From: Rheinheimera pacifica
Lineage (GTDB): Bacteria; Pseudomonadota; Gammaproteobacteria; Enterobacterales; Alteromonadaceae
Direction: 5' to 3'
Assembly: GCF_900108485.1 (NCBI RefSeq)
Contig: NZ_FNXF01000019.1
Coordinates: 23,140-87,139 of the forward strand
Length of the DNA: 64,000 nt
Shown here: piece by piece, positions 27,550 through 35,448 of the stretch
How the letters are laid out: every line of letters begins with the position of its first letter
Numbering within the stretch: the first letter of the stretch is position 1
Notes under the pieces: generated by a model
Seen by the model: the letters and a program-made list of their open reading frames with translations, nothing else
Databases searched by the model: none
What the model was told of the DNA's origin: nothing
Position numbers and translations under genes: made by a program

Positions 27550-28122
27550 ATGTTAAAAAAATTGTTTGCTGCTGGTTTATTACTTTTTATAACTGCTACA
27601 GCTAACGCCACACCAATTACACGTATTAACGGCTCTTTTGATGTGTTTGGTATTGGTCAGACTACATTAAATGCAAACGGTGAAATTGCCCAAGTTGATT
27701 TTAGCCTTAACAGCACTTTATTTCCCGTTCTTGCTACTGGCGATTACTTAGATTACTTCACTAGTGATTCTATTTTCAGCGTAAAAAACCCTTTAATTTT
27801 AAGTAATATTGTGGGCGTTGAACTTTGGACTGTAGAAGGATTTTCCTTTACAGGTACAAGCATTCGTCAAAATAGTACACAAGGTGCTTCTACTGGCTTA
27901 TACATTATCGGTAATGTTACACACGCTGATTTTATTACAACTGAGACTGAGTGGTTCTTTTCTACTCAAGGTTTAACAAACGATAGCGTTAATGTAAAAA
28001 GCTTCTCTTCAACAGTAACTTCTCCAGCTCCTGCGGTTACAGTTGCTGAACCAACTTCTTTAGCTATTTTCGCTTTAGGCTTAATGGGTTTTGCTGCTCG
28101 TCGTAAGAGAAAATCTGTTTAA
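27550..28122 (+). CDS. PEP-CTERM-type sorted exported protein
   Basis: A 190-residue exported protein with a signal peptide (MLKKLFAAGLLLFITATANA-TP) and a C-terminal tripartite sorting signal. That signal is an 'AEPTSLAIF' motif, a hydrophobic helix ('ALGLMGFAA') and a basic tail (RRKRKSV), the layout recognised by exosortases. The motif has AEP in place of the usual PEP, a variant I associate with marine gammaproteobacteria. The body has no motif I recognise. The gene and its upstream 250 nt are markedly AT-rich compared with neighbours, suggesting acquisition. No exosortase is in the window. The start ATG has AAGGAAAT upstream. Confidence 0.8.
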   Translation: MLKKLFAAGLLLFITATANATPITRINGSFDVFGIGQTTLNANGEIAQVDFSLNSTLFPVLATGDYLDYFTSDSIFSVKNPLILSNIVGVELWTVEGFSFTGTSIRQNSTQGASTGLYIIGNVTHADFITTETEWFFSTQGLTNDSVNVKSFSSTVTSPAPAVTVAEPTSLAIFALGLMGFAARRKRKSV

Positions 28123-28177
28123 TTCTGTTTAAACAAAATAACAAGCATTACATCTAACACTTGTTAGTGAATACTAA

Positions 28178-28209
28178 AGCACCTAACGTTATGTCAGGTG
28201 CTTTTTTAT
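28178..28209 (+). terminator. Terminator of the PEP-CTERM gene
   Basis: Stem AGCACCT / AGGTGCT with an 11-nt loop followed by a run of six T, about 56 nt after the stop codon. A shape typical of intrinsic terminators. Confidence 0.8.
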
Positions 28210-28210
28210 T

Positions 28211-28440
28211 GATGCTATATCTGCTAATAACCCTCTGGTGACAGGCGATCCTGCCATACGGCTGTATGCCGGTGACAGAGTACGCTCTGAACGTCTGTTA
28301 CAGCAGCACTTTGACGGTGAACTGGCGCATTATGAGCTGGAATGCCGCATGCAGCATAAAGATGGCCACTGGGTGTGGATCTTAACGCAGGGCAAGTTGA
28401 TAAACCGCTATTGCCCGGCCGGTAAGCATACATTTAACGG
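28211..28440 (+). pseudogene. Fragment of a PAS-domain signalling gene
   Basis: The plus strand encodes, without a credible start, a stretch resembling the second half of a PAS_3 fold. Landmarks are 'HFDGELAHYELECRMQ' and 'HKDGHWVWILTQGKLINR', the latter matching the usual 'kDGxWxWil..G' signature. The preceding helices and the downstream GGDEF or kinase part are missing. The frame runs on without similarity into the convergent hydrolase gene. It begins directly after the terminator of the AT-rich island, which suggests that an insertion or deletion truncated the gene. Base composition returns to that of the core here. Confidence 0.6.
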
Positions 28441-28452
28441 CCGGGTCGTGAT

Positions 28453-29619
28453 TTATTGTGCCGCCGCGGCAGTAGCGCCGGTAGCAGCCAGTTCAGCCTG
28501 TGGCATCAGCGCCCGCCACCAAAAGCTGTTTTGCGCCACAGTGTTATGCAGTTGTGATACAGACACCACCCGGCCAAACTCGGGTGTTAACAATGCAGTG
28601 TCCGCTTGTTCTGCGGCGGCACTTACCCGCTCAAGTGGCTCATACCAGGCATGAAAGGCTAAATCAAAAGTGCCGTTATGCACCGGCACCATAACCTGGC
28701 CTTTTACATCAAGGTGGGCCTGTACGCTTTGCTCCGGCGTCATATGAATATGCGCCCAGTCGTTATCGTAAGCGCCGGTTTCAATAAAGCTGACATCAAA
28801 GGGGCCATATTTATTGCCTATTTGCTTAAAGCCATCAAAGTAACCGGAATCACCACTGAAATACACTGCACCGGCCAGGGTTTTAATTACCCAGGAACCC
28901 CACAACGTATTATTGCCATCACCAATACCACGGCCAGAGAAATGCTGCGTTGGCGTAAAGGCAATCAGCGCATTGTCGCTGACCTGCTCCTGCCACCAGT
29001 CAAAACGCTGAATTTTCTCTGCTGCTACGCCCCATTTTTGTAAGTCGGTTTCTACCCCCAGCGGCACCAAAAACTGCGTGGTTTTCGCCGCCAGTTGTTT
29101 AATGCTGGCTTTGTCTAAATGATCATAGTGGTTATGTGAGATCAGCACTTTAGCAATGGCTGGCAGCTCAGCAATACTGATTGGCGTTTGGTGAAAGCGT
29201 TTCGGACCTAAAAAAGAAAACGGCGACGCGCGCTGCGAAAATACCGGGTCCAGCAGCCAGTATTCACCATATACTTTCAGCAGTACCGATGAATGCCCAA
29301 GCTTAACAAAGTGCAAGTCATTGTCCGGCAAGGCATCAAGTTGCTGCCGGCTTAGTGGCAATAGCGGTATGGTTTTCGCCGGTACTTTGTCTACTGCCGG
29401 CTCAGTGAAATAACGTTTGGTAATTTCCAGCGTTTTCAGTAAGCCCGGTTGTTCAAAGGCATGCACATTATGAAACTTACCATGCTGATACCGGCTGGCA
29501 TCAGTTAGCGTTGTTGCATCAACGTTTGCTACGATCTTGGTATTTAGCATCACTATTCCTGCCCCTATCAGTGCCAGGCTGCCCAGCAGCCAGCTTAGTG
29601 GTTTAATTAATTTGCGCAT
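28453..29619 (-). CDS. Membrane-anchored MBL-fold metallohydrolase (RomA/NAPE-PLD-like)
   Basis: A 388-residue protein with an N-terminal hydrophobic anchor (about residues 10-27) and a metallo-beta-lactamase fold. The metal motif HxHxDH is present in 'LISHNHYDHLD', with further ligands in 'YFSGDSGYFDGF' and 'MVPVHNGTFDLAFHAW'. The lead-in 'LGHSSVLLKVYGEYWLLDPVFSQRASP' (partial landmark) is typical of the RomA/UlaG-like and NAPE-phospholipase D-like group. The substrate is unknown, and a lipid or phosphodiester is possible. It is divergent from a TetR gene with two matching operators between them, so it is inferred to be repressed by that regulator. Confidence 0.82.
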   Translation of the reverse strand: MRKLIKPLSWLLGSLALIGAGIVMLNTKIVANVDATTLTDASRYQHGKFHNVHAFEQPGLLKTLEITKRYFTEPAVDKVPAKTIPLLPLSRQQLDALPDNDLHFVKLGHSSVLLKVYGEYWLLDPVFSQRASPFSFLGPKRFHQTPISIAELPAIAKVLISHNHYDHLDKASIKQLAAKTTQFLVPLGVETDLQKWGVAAEKIQRFDWWQEQVSDNALIAFTPTQHFSGRGIGDGNNTLWGSWVIKTLAGAVYFSGDSGYFDGFKQIGNKYGPFDVSFIETGAYDNDWAHIHMTPEQSVQAHLDVKGQVMVPVHNGTFDLAFHAWYEPLERVSAAAEQADTALLTPEFGRVVSVSQLHNTVAQNSFWWRALMPQAELAATGATAAAAQ

Positions 29620-29633
29620 AAGCTCACCATATA

Positions 29634-29654
29634 TAAACTACACCGTGCAGTTTA
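29634..29654. promoter_or_regulatory. Operator 1 for the divergent TetR regulator
   Basis: A 21-bp near-perfect palindrome: TAAACT and AGTTTA arms, with CAC/GTG inside, pairing at 9 of 10 positions. It lies 15 nt upstream of the hydrolase start codon, where binding would block transcription. The same pattern recurs at 29673. Confidence 0.65.
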
Positions 29655-29672
29655 CATGCAAAAACACATAAG

Positions 29673-29693
29673 TAAACTGGTTAGTGCAGTTTT
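29673..29693. promoter_or_regulatory. Operator 2 for the divergent TetR regulator
   Basis: This repeats the form of the site at 29634: TAAACT, nine variable bases, then GTGCAGTTT shared with the first copy, with arms AAACTG / CAGTTT. The centres are 39 bp apart. It lies 47 nt upstream of the TetR start, so the pair would serve both divergent genes. Confidence 0.62.
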
Positions 29694-29739
29694 TTCTGTA
29701 CTGCGCTACAATGGCTGCATTAATGCAAGGCCGAAAACA

Positions 29740-30342
29740 ATGAAACTAACTGACAAAAAACGCATGCAAATACTTGATGCGGCAGAAGAACTATTCCACA
29801 GCAGCGGTGTGGAACATACCAGCATGGACCAACTGGCCCTGCAGGCTAAAGTATCAAAACGCACGGTATACAACCATTTCGCCACTAAGGATGCGCTATT
29901 TCAGGCGATACTGCAGCGTATGTTCGACAAACTGGCAGAGGGCGGCGAAGTACGTTTTGACGCTACACAACCGATTGAGCAGCAGCTGCGCCGTATAGCA
30001 CAAGATGAAGTTGCGCTGCTTAGCTCTGCTGCTTTTTTGCGGGTAGCTAAAATTGCCATTATGCAGGTTATGCAACGCCCGGAACTGGCACAACACATGA
30101 ACAATAGCAGCCTGGGTTGCAAGCGCTATATAGACAACTTTTTAACTGACGCCTGCACAGCCGGGGTGCTTCACATTGCCGATATCCCCTTTGCCGGTAA
30201 GCAGTTTATTTACCAGCTAAAGTCCTTTGTGTTTTACCCCAGCCTGTTTGGCCTGGAGCAACAAACCCCGGCACAGCAGGCGCATATTATTGATGAAGCT
30301 ATAGCGCTGTTTCTGGCAAGGTATCAGAGCAAACCCGGCTGA
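29740..30342 (+). CDS. TetR/AcrR-family transcriptional regulator
   Basis: A 200-residue regulator with a standard TetR helix-turn-helix ('RMQILDAAEELFHSSGVEHT', 'LALQAKVSKRTVYNHFATKD') and a helical ligand-binding domain that resembles the AefR-like C-terminal type ('EQQLRRIAQDEVALL...FLRVAKIAIM'). The frame is open from 29656, but the ATG at 29740 places the HTH at the normal distance from the N-terminus. It probably represses itself and the divergent MBL hydrolase through the two 21-bp palindromes. The ligand is unknown. Confidence 0.87.
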   Translation: MKLTDKKRMQILDAAEELFHSSGVEHTSMDQLALQAKVSKRTVYNHFATKDALFQAILQRMFDKLAEGGEVRFDATQPIEQQLRRIAQDEVALLSSAAFLRVAKIAIMQVMQRPELAQHMNNSSLGCKRYIDNFLTDACTAGVLHIADIPFAGKQFIYQLKSFVFYPSLFGLEQQTPAQQAHIIDEAIALFLARYQSKPG

Positions 30343-30370
30343 CAGCCGTTAGGCTGTAGCCGGCTGTTAC

Positions 30371-33300
30371 TTATAAACTGTTTAAAAACGCCAGTAAGGC
30401 TGCTCTGTCTGTTGCTGACAGATTTTGGTAGTTCACCCGGCTTATTTCTGCCTCACCGCCGTGCCAGCGAATGGCTTCATCAATAGTGCGGGCGCGGCCA
30501 TCGTGCAAATAGTTAGCGTCTGGTGTGCAGTATTCATGGCCATCCAAACCAAAGGCGTCCCAACCTACATTGCCGGCTACCCCACCGGTAACACAGGCGG
30601 ATAACCCCAGGCCCCACAGTGGTGCAGTGCGCCACTCTGAACCGCCGGCCTCACCTTCGGCTAAATTATCCGCCAGGCCCGGCCCCATATCATGCAGCAG
30701 CAAGTCAGTGTACGGATAGATAGTCTGGTTACGTAACTCTGCCAGCGGGTGATATTCGCTGGTTTGAAAGCTCTCAATATGGCAACCGTTACAGCCGGTA
30801 GCATTGAAAACGGCTTTACCCTGTAGTACCTGCGGGTCGTTGTAATCACGCTGCGGCCGAACCCCCAGCAATGAGATGTACTTCACCAGATTATCCAGAT
30901 GCTGATCCGCCAGCGGTGCCCCACCGCCGCAGTTACTCTGGTTGGCACCGCAATCGGGCGTTGGGAGTATTGTAGTCATTACGCCCATATCGGCATTAAG
31001 CGCTGCTGCTACCTGATGTCTTACGCTGGCAGTTGCCGCTTTATAACCAAAGCGGCCTAAACGCGCTTCACCGGTAACCGGGTCAATCACGCGATGGGCG
31101 CGGCCGGAAATGCCATCGCCGTTGGCATCATCAATATCTTCCAGCGCTAATATTGCCGCTTCAGGTATGGCCTCCAGCAAGCCGATGCCGTTTAACTGTG
31201 GCGCAATACGGGCCGAGAAAGTATCAGGCACGGTGCCGCTGAATTGGTAGTTGGCCGTGCGCAGGCCGTTACTTTCAGTAAACGAAGCAATAGATGGCAT
31301 ACTTTCATTGCTGCTGATGCCATTGCGCCGCGGCTGCAGTACCCGGCCTAATTCGGCATGTGATAAACCCTCAGCATTACCCACCCGAAATACCCATTTG
31401 TCCAGCGGCGTGCCAACAGCGCCAACCGGTGCCCGGCCATTACGCACATGGCAGCCGGAGCAGCGCTGGTTGATATAGTTCGAACCGGCTAACCCTGCCA
31501 TGCCGGCAAAAATACCGTTTTCGGCGTTTTCGTCATGGCTGCCATCAACAAAAGAGGTGTGGTGCAAACGCCGCCCCAGTACAAAAGGCTGACCATTGTC
31601 ATAACCTAAATTGGTGGCCATTTGCTGAAAATGACCGTCTGGCTCGGCGGTCATTTGTACATGCAAGGTGGTGTCGCCGCCTAAACGGGCGCTGGCAGGC
31701 AGCGGCACAGAGTCACGCTGTAAATAGCGGCCGGGCTGAAAAATCTCTTTGTCGGTAACATCCCACGGCACTATGCCCTGGCCGACAATATATAAAAAGG
31801 TGGTGCCGTAATAGTTAGCCCGGCCACGCGGCAACGTGGACCCATCGAGAAACTGGCTGACTTCAAACTCCAGCTTATCGCCGACCTGAATTGGCCGGCC
31901 TTCGCGGCAGTTGTAGCTTTCTTCTTTCCAGTAATGGGTGTTGTCTACCATGTTCATAACACCATTACCGCAAAACTCGGCCAGCGTATTCATACCGATA
32001 TACCACCAGCGATTTTCTGCTTCGGTATCATGCAGTTTATTCTGCGTCACCACATTCATCCGAATACTGCTGCCGCCTTTGGCAACGTAATCGACTATTT
32101 CAATGGCAGCAGTTCTGTCTTCCCAGTAAAACGTCAGGTAATGATCATAAGCCTGAAAATGGTTTTCTTTGGCATGTCTGTCGCGGGCGCGATCAGAAAA
32201 ACGGGTAACCAGCGCATCGCCGCGATCATACTGAATAGCGCTTTCCAGCGCTGTCGCGGCATTATACAGCGGCACTACATTCAGTGCTGTCAGCGGGCAG
32301 CCATTAGCATTGACCGGCGTACCGGCCGGTGTGCCGGGGCAGTTATCCAGCGCATCAGGCACACCGTCGCCGTCACTGTCCTGGCCCGGATCTGGGTTCG
32401 TCCCGCCCGGATCCGGGTTACTACCACCGCCATTACCACTCAAGGTAAAACTTTGCTCGGCCGTATCAATGGCATAGCCATTTGCTGTATCCCAGTAGGT
32501 AAAAAAGTATGTCAGCACAGTGCCGGGTGCTAAACCCGACACCTGATAGCTGTTTACTCCACTTGCCTGTTGCATGGCGACATTAATCTGGCCGCCGTTA
32601 TTTACGCGGTGATGCACATCCGCCCAGCCTGTACTGTTAACAAAAAACCGCACACTGTCAGCACCGGTTTGCGCTACACCAAAAGCCCCGGCAGCTACCG
32701 GGCAACCGTTAGCGTTTACTACTGTGCCGCTGGCAGTATTAGCGCATTGGTCCAGGTTGTCAGGTACACCATCACCATCGCTGTCGGCCAATGCTGTGCC
32801 ACCGCCGCCTTGCCAGACAATATCATCAATGGCAAATTCAAAGCTGCTGCCGGGTAACTGGCCATCGATACTGGCAATATAAAACATGCCGGTTAACGCC
32901 TGCAGCGCAATTAGCTCGCCACGTAAATCGGCTACCGGAATACTGACTTCGCCCCACTCACCGTTGCGTACCAAACCATAGCGGCTTTGATTGGCAGGGA
33001 AATTCAGCCAGTTTTCATTAGTGTAGGAGTCGGCAATGCCAATTTTAAAGCCCACATTAGCCGGAATTTTGATACTGAACGTCATATTGCCGCTGGCAAA
33101 GTTGCTCATATCGCGTACCTGACGGGTTTGAATGCCGCCACCAAACCATTGCCCCGGGCTGATATAGTTCCAGGCAATCACATTACCGCCTTCCAGTGGT
33201 GCAGTGTTGCCCGCCACTACCGATGCCTGATTCCAGATATAAATATCCGAGCTGACGCCAGCCTGCAGTTGGTTAGTTGTCGGGGTGGTATCAGTAAAAA

Positions 33301-34306
33301 CGCCAAAGCTCCCCGTTTCCGGTGGGTTAACATTGCCGCTAAATACCTGCCCCATACCGTTTAACTGGTACACCCGCACATAATCGATATACATTTTGGC
33401 CGGCAAGGGTGCGCTAACCTGAGCATTCGTTGCGGCGTCGGTAAAATTGCCGCCTACCGCCATATTAAACAGCAGGTAGAAAGGTTGTTGTAGTTCACTG
33501 GATTCTTCGGTAATGCTGATCGGCGCATCGTACATATCGTACTCAACGCCGTTATCTATGACAGTGAAACGCAGCTGGCTGTCTGTCCAGTAAGTGCGGT
33601 AAGTTACAAAGCGGTTGCTCAGTGGCTGGGCCGCTACATAGGCGTTGTCGGTTTGCCAGGCCGTCATGGCGGCACAGGTTGGGTTTTCAGGTACGCAAGC
33701 CGCATCAGCGTAAAAAATCGCATTAGCACCTACATAGCTGTTGATATCGGCACCGGGGTGGCCGGCCTCAGCCCTGCCCTGAGCACTGTGGCCCATTTCC
33801 ATCATGTCAATTTCGCCCTTGGCCGGCCAACTGGCGGTACTGGTGCCCAACATCCAGGCGGCAGGCCATAAGCCGGTGGCCAGATCCGGCACCCGCACAC
33901 GCACCTCTATCATGCCGTACTGCACGGCCAGTTTTTGCTCACTGTCAATTTTGCCAGAACTAAAAGCGCGGCCGCCTATAGCGTCGTTACGCGCCTGCAA
34001 CACCAGCGCTTTATTACCCGGCTCGCCCGGTACATCTTCAATGCTCAGATTGTCTGCGCTATACCACTGCAGTTCCTGGTTGCCCCAGCCACATAAACCG
34101 ACCTGGCAGCCATCGCCTTCAATTTCATTCCATGTGGCCGTATTAAAGGTGTTGAAGTTGTCCTCAAACAACAGGTTACCAATAACAGGGTTAGTAACAT
34201 CTGCCAGTGCCGTGTGCGGCGCACCAAGGCAACAAAGTGCCAGTAAAGTGGAAAAAGACGGCCATAGCGTGTAGCGCTGTGCCGGAGTGTTTTTACTATT
34301 TTTCAT
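30371..34306 (-). CDS. Secreted GH16 beta-glucanase fused to a di-heme oxidoreductase
   Basis: A 1311-residue exported protein. After a signal peptide comes a GH16 domain (about 40-315) with catalytic motif GEIDMMEMG (E165 and E170), typical of laminarinase-type beta-1,3-glucanases. A jelly-roll-like carbohydrate-binding region (about 320-520) precedes two thrombospondin type 3 calcium-binding linkers (DSDGDGVPD) flanking a CBM56-like module (about 560-640). The last 600 residues resemble the DHOR/di-heme peroxidase family with two heme c motifs, CSGCH (C949) and CNGCH (C1172). The start ATG 34306 is preferred over an in-frame TTG at 34312. Hydrolysis of a beta-glucan is predicted. The redox partner is unknown. 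Confidence 0.82.
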   Translation of the reverse strand: MKNSKNTPAQRYTLWPSFSTLLALCCLGAPHTALADVTNPVIGNLLFEDNFNTFNTATWNEIEGDGCQVGLCGWGNQELQWYSADNLSIEDVPGEPGNKALVLQARNDAIGGRAFSSGKIDSEQKLAVQYGMIEVRVRVPDLATGLWPAAWMLGTSTASWPAKGEIDMMEMGHSAQGRAEAGHPGADINSYVGANAIFYADAACVPENPTCAAMTAWQTDNAYVAAQPLSNRFVTYRTYWTDSQLRFTVIDNGVEYDMYDAPISITEESSELQQPFYLLFNMAVGGNFTDAATNAQVSAPLPAKMYIDYVRVYQLNGMGQVFSGNVNPPETGSFGVFTDTTPTTNQLQAGVSSDIYIWNQASVVAGNTAPLEGGNVIAWNYISPGQWFGGGIQTRQVRDMSNFASGNMTFSIKIPANVGFKIGIADSYTNENWLNFPANQSRYGLVRNGEWGEVSIPVADLRGELIALQALTGMFYIASIDGQLPGSSFEFAIDDIVWQGGGGTALADSDGDGVPDNLDQCANTASGTVVNANGCPVAAGAFGVAQTGADSVRFFVNSTGWADVHHRVNNGGQINVAMQQASGVNSYQVSGLAPGTVLTYFFTYWDTANGYAIDTAEQSFTLSGNGGGSNPDPGGTNPDPGQDSDGDGVPDALDNCPGTPAGTPVNANGCPLTALNVVPLYNAATALESAIQYDRGDALVTRFSDRARDRHAKENHFQAYDHYLTFYWEDRTAAIEIVDYVAKGGSSIRMNVVTQNKLHDTEAENRWWYIGMNTLAEFCGNGVMNMVDNTHYWKEESYNCREGRPIQVGDKLEFEVSQFLDGSTLPRGRANYYGTTFLYIVGQGIVPWDVTDKEIFQPGRYLQRDSVPLPASARLGGDTTLHVQMTAEPDGHFQQMATNLGYDNGQPFVLGRRLHHTSFVDGSHDENAENGIFAGMAGLAGSNYINQRCSGCHVRNGRAPVGAVGTPLDKWVFRVGNAEGLSHAELGRVLQPRRNGISSNESMPSIASFTESNGLRTANYQFSGTVPDTFSARIAPQLNGIGLLEAIPEAAILALEDIDDANGDGISGRAHRVIDPVTGEARLGRFGYKAATASVRHQVAAALNADMGVMTTILPTPDCGANQSNCGGGAPLADQHLDNLVKYISLLGVRPQRDYNDPQVLQGKAVFNATGCNGCHIESFQTSEYHPLAELRNQTIYPYTDLLLHDMGPGLADNLAEGEAGGSEWRTAPLWGLGLSACVTGGVAGNVGWDAFGLDGHEYCTPDANYLHDGRARTIDEAIRWHGGEAEISRVNYQNLSATDRAALLAFLNSL

Positions 34307-34469
34307 GTGCAATAACCCACAGTTTGTATGCTATTTAACGGGTCACGCTGCTAGCTTTTACTGCATGCTTTAGCGCGCCAGACAAGGCATGCTGAGTGTG
34401 AAAATGATTTTGCGGCCATAACACAGCGGCAAAACACATTTTGCTGGTGGGGTTGACAACAATAGTGTG

Positions 34470-34499
34470 GCAGCCCGGCATTTTAGCGGGCTGCGTTTT
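34470..34499 (+). terminator. Orphan terminator-like hairpin upstream of the GH16 gene
   Basis: Stem GCAGCCCG (34470-34477) / CGGGCTGC (34487-34494) followed by GTTTTA on the plus strand. No plus-strand gene precedes it. It lies in the 386-nt gap between the GH16 gene and the alternative oxidase, which otherwise holds a palindrome at 34615 and an AACAACAG...CTGTTGTT inverted repeat from about 34500. No coding sequence is credible here. Confidence 0.4.
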
Positions 34500-34614
34500 A
34501 ACAACAGATATTGCCACCTGTTGTTGCACATTACTTTTATCCTGTCCTGCTGCGCTTATCGGTTCTGCCTTGTTACCAGTGGCACAGGCAGTATTATTAT
34601 CTCTACAGCAAAAT

Positions 34615-34626
34615 GTAAGCGCTTAC
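34615..34626. promoter_or_regulatory. LacI-type operator-like palindrome
   Basis: GTAAGCGCTTAC is a perfect 12-bp palindrome with the central CG and AAGCGCTT core typical of LacI/GalR-family operators controlling carbohydrate genes. It lies about 310 nt upstream of the GH16 start and about 66 nt after the end of the alternative oxidase stop region, so control of the GH16 gene is possible. The regulator is not in the window. Confidence 0.45.
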
Positions 34627-34692
34627 TTAAGCTAGATGAGATTATTTTGCAGGTCAAGTTACTGCGATAAATAAGGTGGTTTTAGTGAGAGC

Positions 34693-35331
34693 TTACTGCT
34701 GCCTGGCCAACTGATTGGCAAAATCATGGTTGACATCACGGTGCCCGGCTTCATCTGCCCGCACGGCAATAACCACGTCACGCAGCCGGGCATCAGCCGG
34801 TAATTGCCAGTACTCTATTGCCACTTGCGGCGCGGCAATATTCTCTATAGCACCGCTTTCTATCTCGGCCAGATAACAGCTGTAACTGTATACTGCCTCT
34901 TCTTCAAAATAGCCCACCAGGCGGTGTGCGGTTTTTGCCGACACCATATACAGCACTAAAAAGCCGGTAAAAAACAGGCCCTGCGCTAACAGGATCAGCA
35001 TGCGCTCAAACCAATTCGGTTTGGCAATTTCAATAAAGGTCATAAGGTGCATGCGCTCGTTCTCTGCTTCGTCCAGCAACACCCTGATCCAGCCATGATC
35101 ATCTTCCATCCGGCGCAAACTGCGCATATGCCGTAACATCCCGGCCACCATGCCCGGCACGCCTGCTACGGTTTCCAGAATAACGGCGCGATGGCCATAA
35201 CGTTTGGCAAAGAAGGTGTCGGCACAAAAGCGCAGCATTTTGGTTAAGCGAAAGGCGATACGATCAGATAAATTCTGTGGTTTATGGTGTGCGGCTAAAG
35301 GATCAGACGGGTTAAGCTGGTCTTCAGACAT
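34693..35331 (-). CDS. aox: Alternative oxidase
   Basis: AOX is a membrane-bound di-iron quinol oxidase that reduces oxygen to water without pumping protons and resists cyanide and nitric oxide. The 212-residue protein keeps all four di-iron motifs: '[10 protein letters not shown]', '[15 protein letters not shown]', '[11 protein letters not shown]' and '[12 protein letters not shown]'. Its hydrophobic hairpin (about 108-135) anchors it to the inner membrane. Length is normal for a bacterial AOX, which is uncommon outside marine and alpha/gamma lineages. In Vibrio fischeri aox is NsrR-controlled, but I could not find a convincing NsrR site here. It is single, downstream of the chemotaxis receptor on the same strand. 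Confidence 0.92.
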   Translation of the reverse strand: MSEDQLNPSDPLAAHHKPQNLSDRIAFRLTKMLRFCADTFFAKRYGHRAVILETVAGVPGMVAGMLRHMRSLRRMEDDHGWIRVLLDEAENERMHLMTFIEIAKPNWFERMLILLAQGLFFTGFLVLYMVSAKTAHRLVGYFEEEAVYSYSCYLAEIESGAIENIAAPQVAIEYWQLPADARLRDVVIAVRADEAGHRDVNHDFANQLARQQ

Positions 35332-35400
35332 CAGTAGCTCCTGTTGCGATATGGCCTAGGAGTATAGCAGAGGCAACTGAACCCTTACTGAGCATAACAA

Positions 35401-35425
35401 CAGCAGCTAAGGTTGTTAGCTGCTG
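35401..35425. terminator. Hairpin between the chemotaxis receptor and aox
   Basis: A perfect 10-bp stem CAGCAGCTAA / TTAGCTGCTG with a GGTTG loop, just 23 nt beyond the receptor stop codon. There is no strong T-run on the minus strand, so it may terminate weakly or stabilise the mRNA 3' end. Confidence 0.45.
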
Positions 35426-35448
35426 CAATACTTTATGCCAGCACCAAT

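Noticed and set aside
34335..34670. Three open frames of 64-67 codons in the gap upstream of the GH16 gene
   Set aside because: Overlapping on both strands, no ribosome-binding site, low-information composition; the region is better read as regulatory.
35332..35400. An NsrR operator before the alternative oxidase
   Set aside because: No AAGATGC-type dyad was found in the short upstream region.
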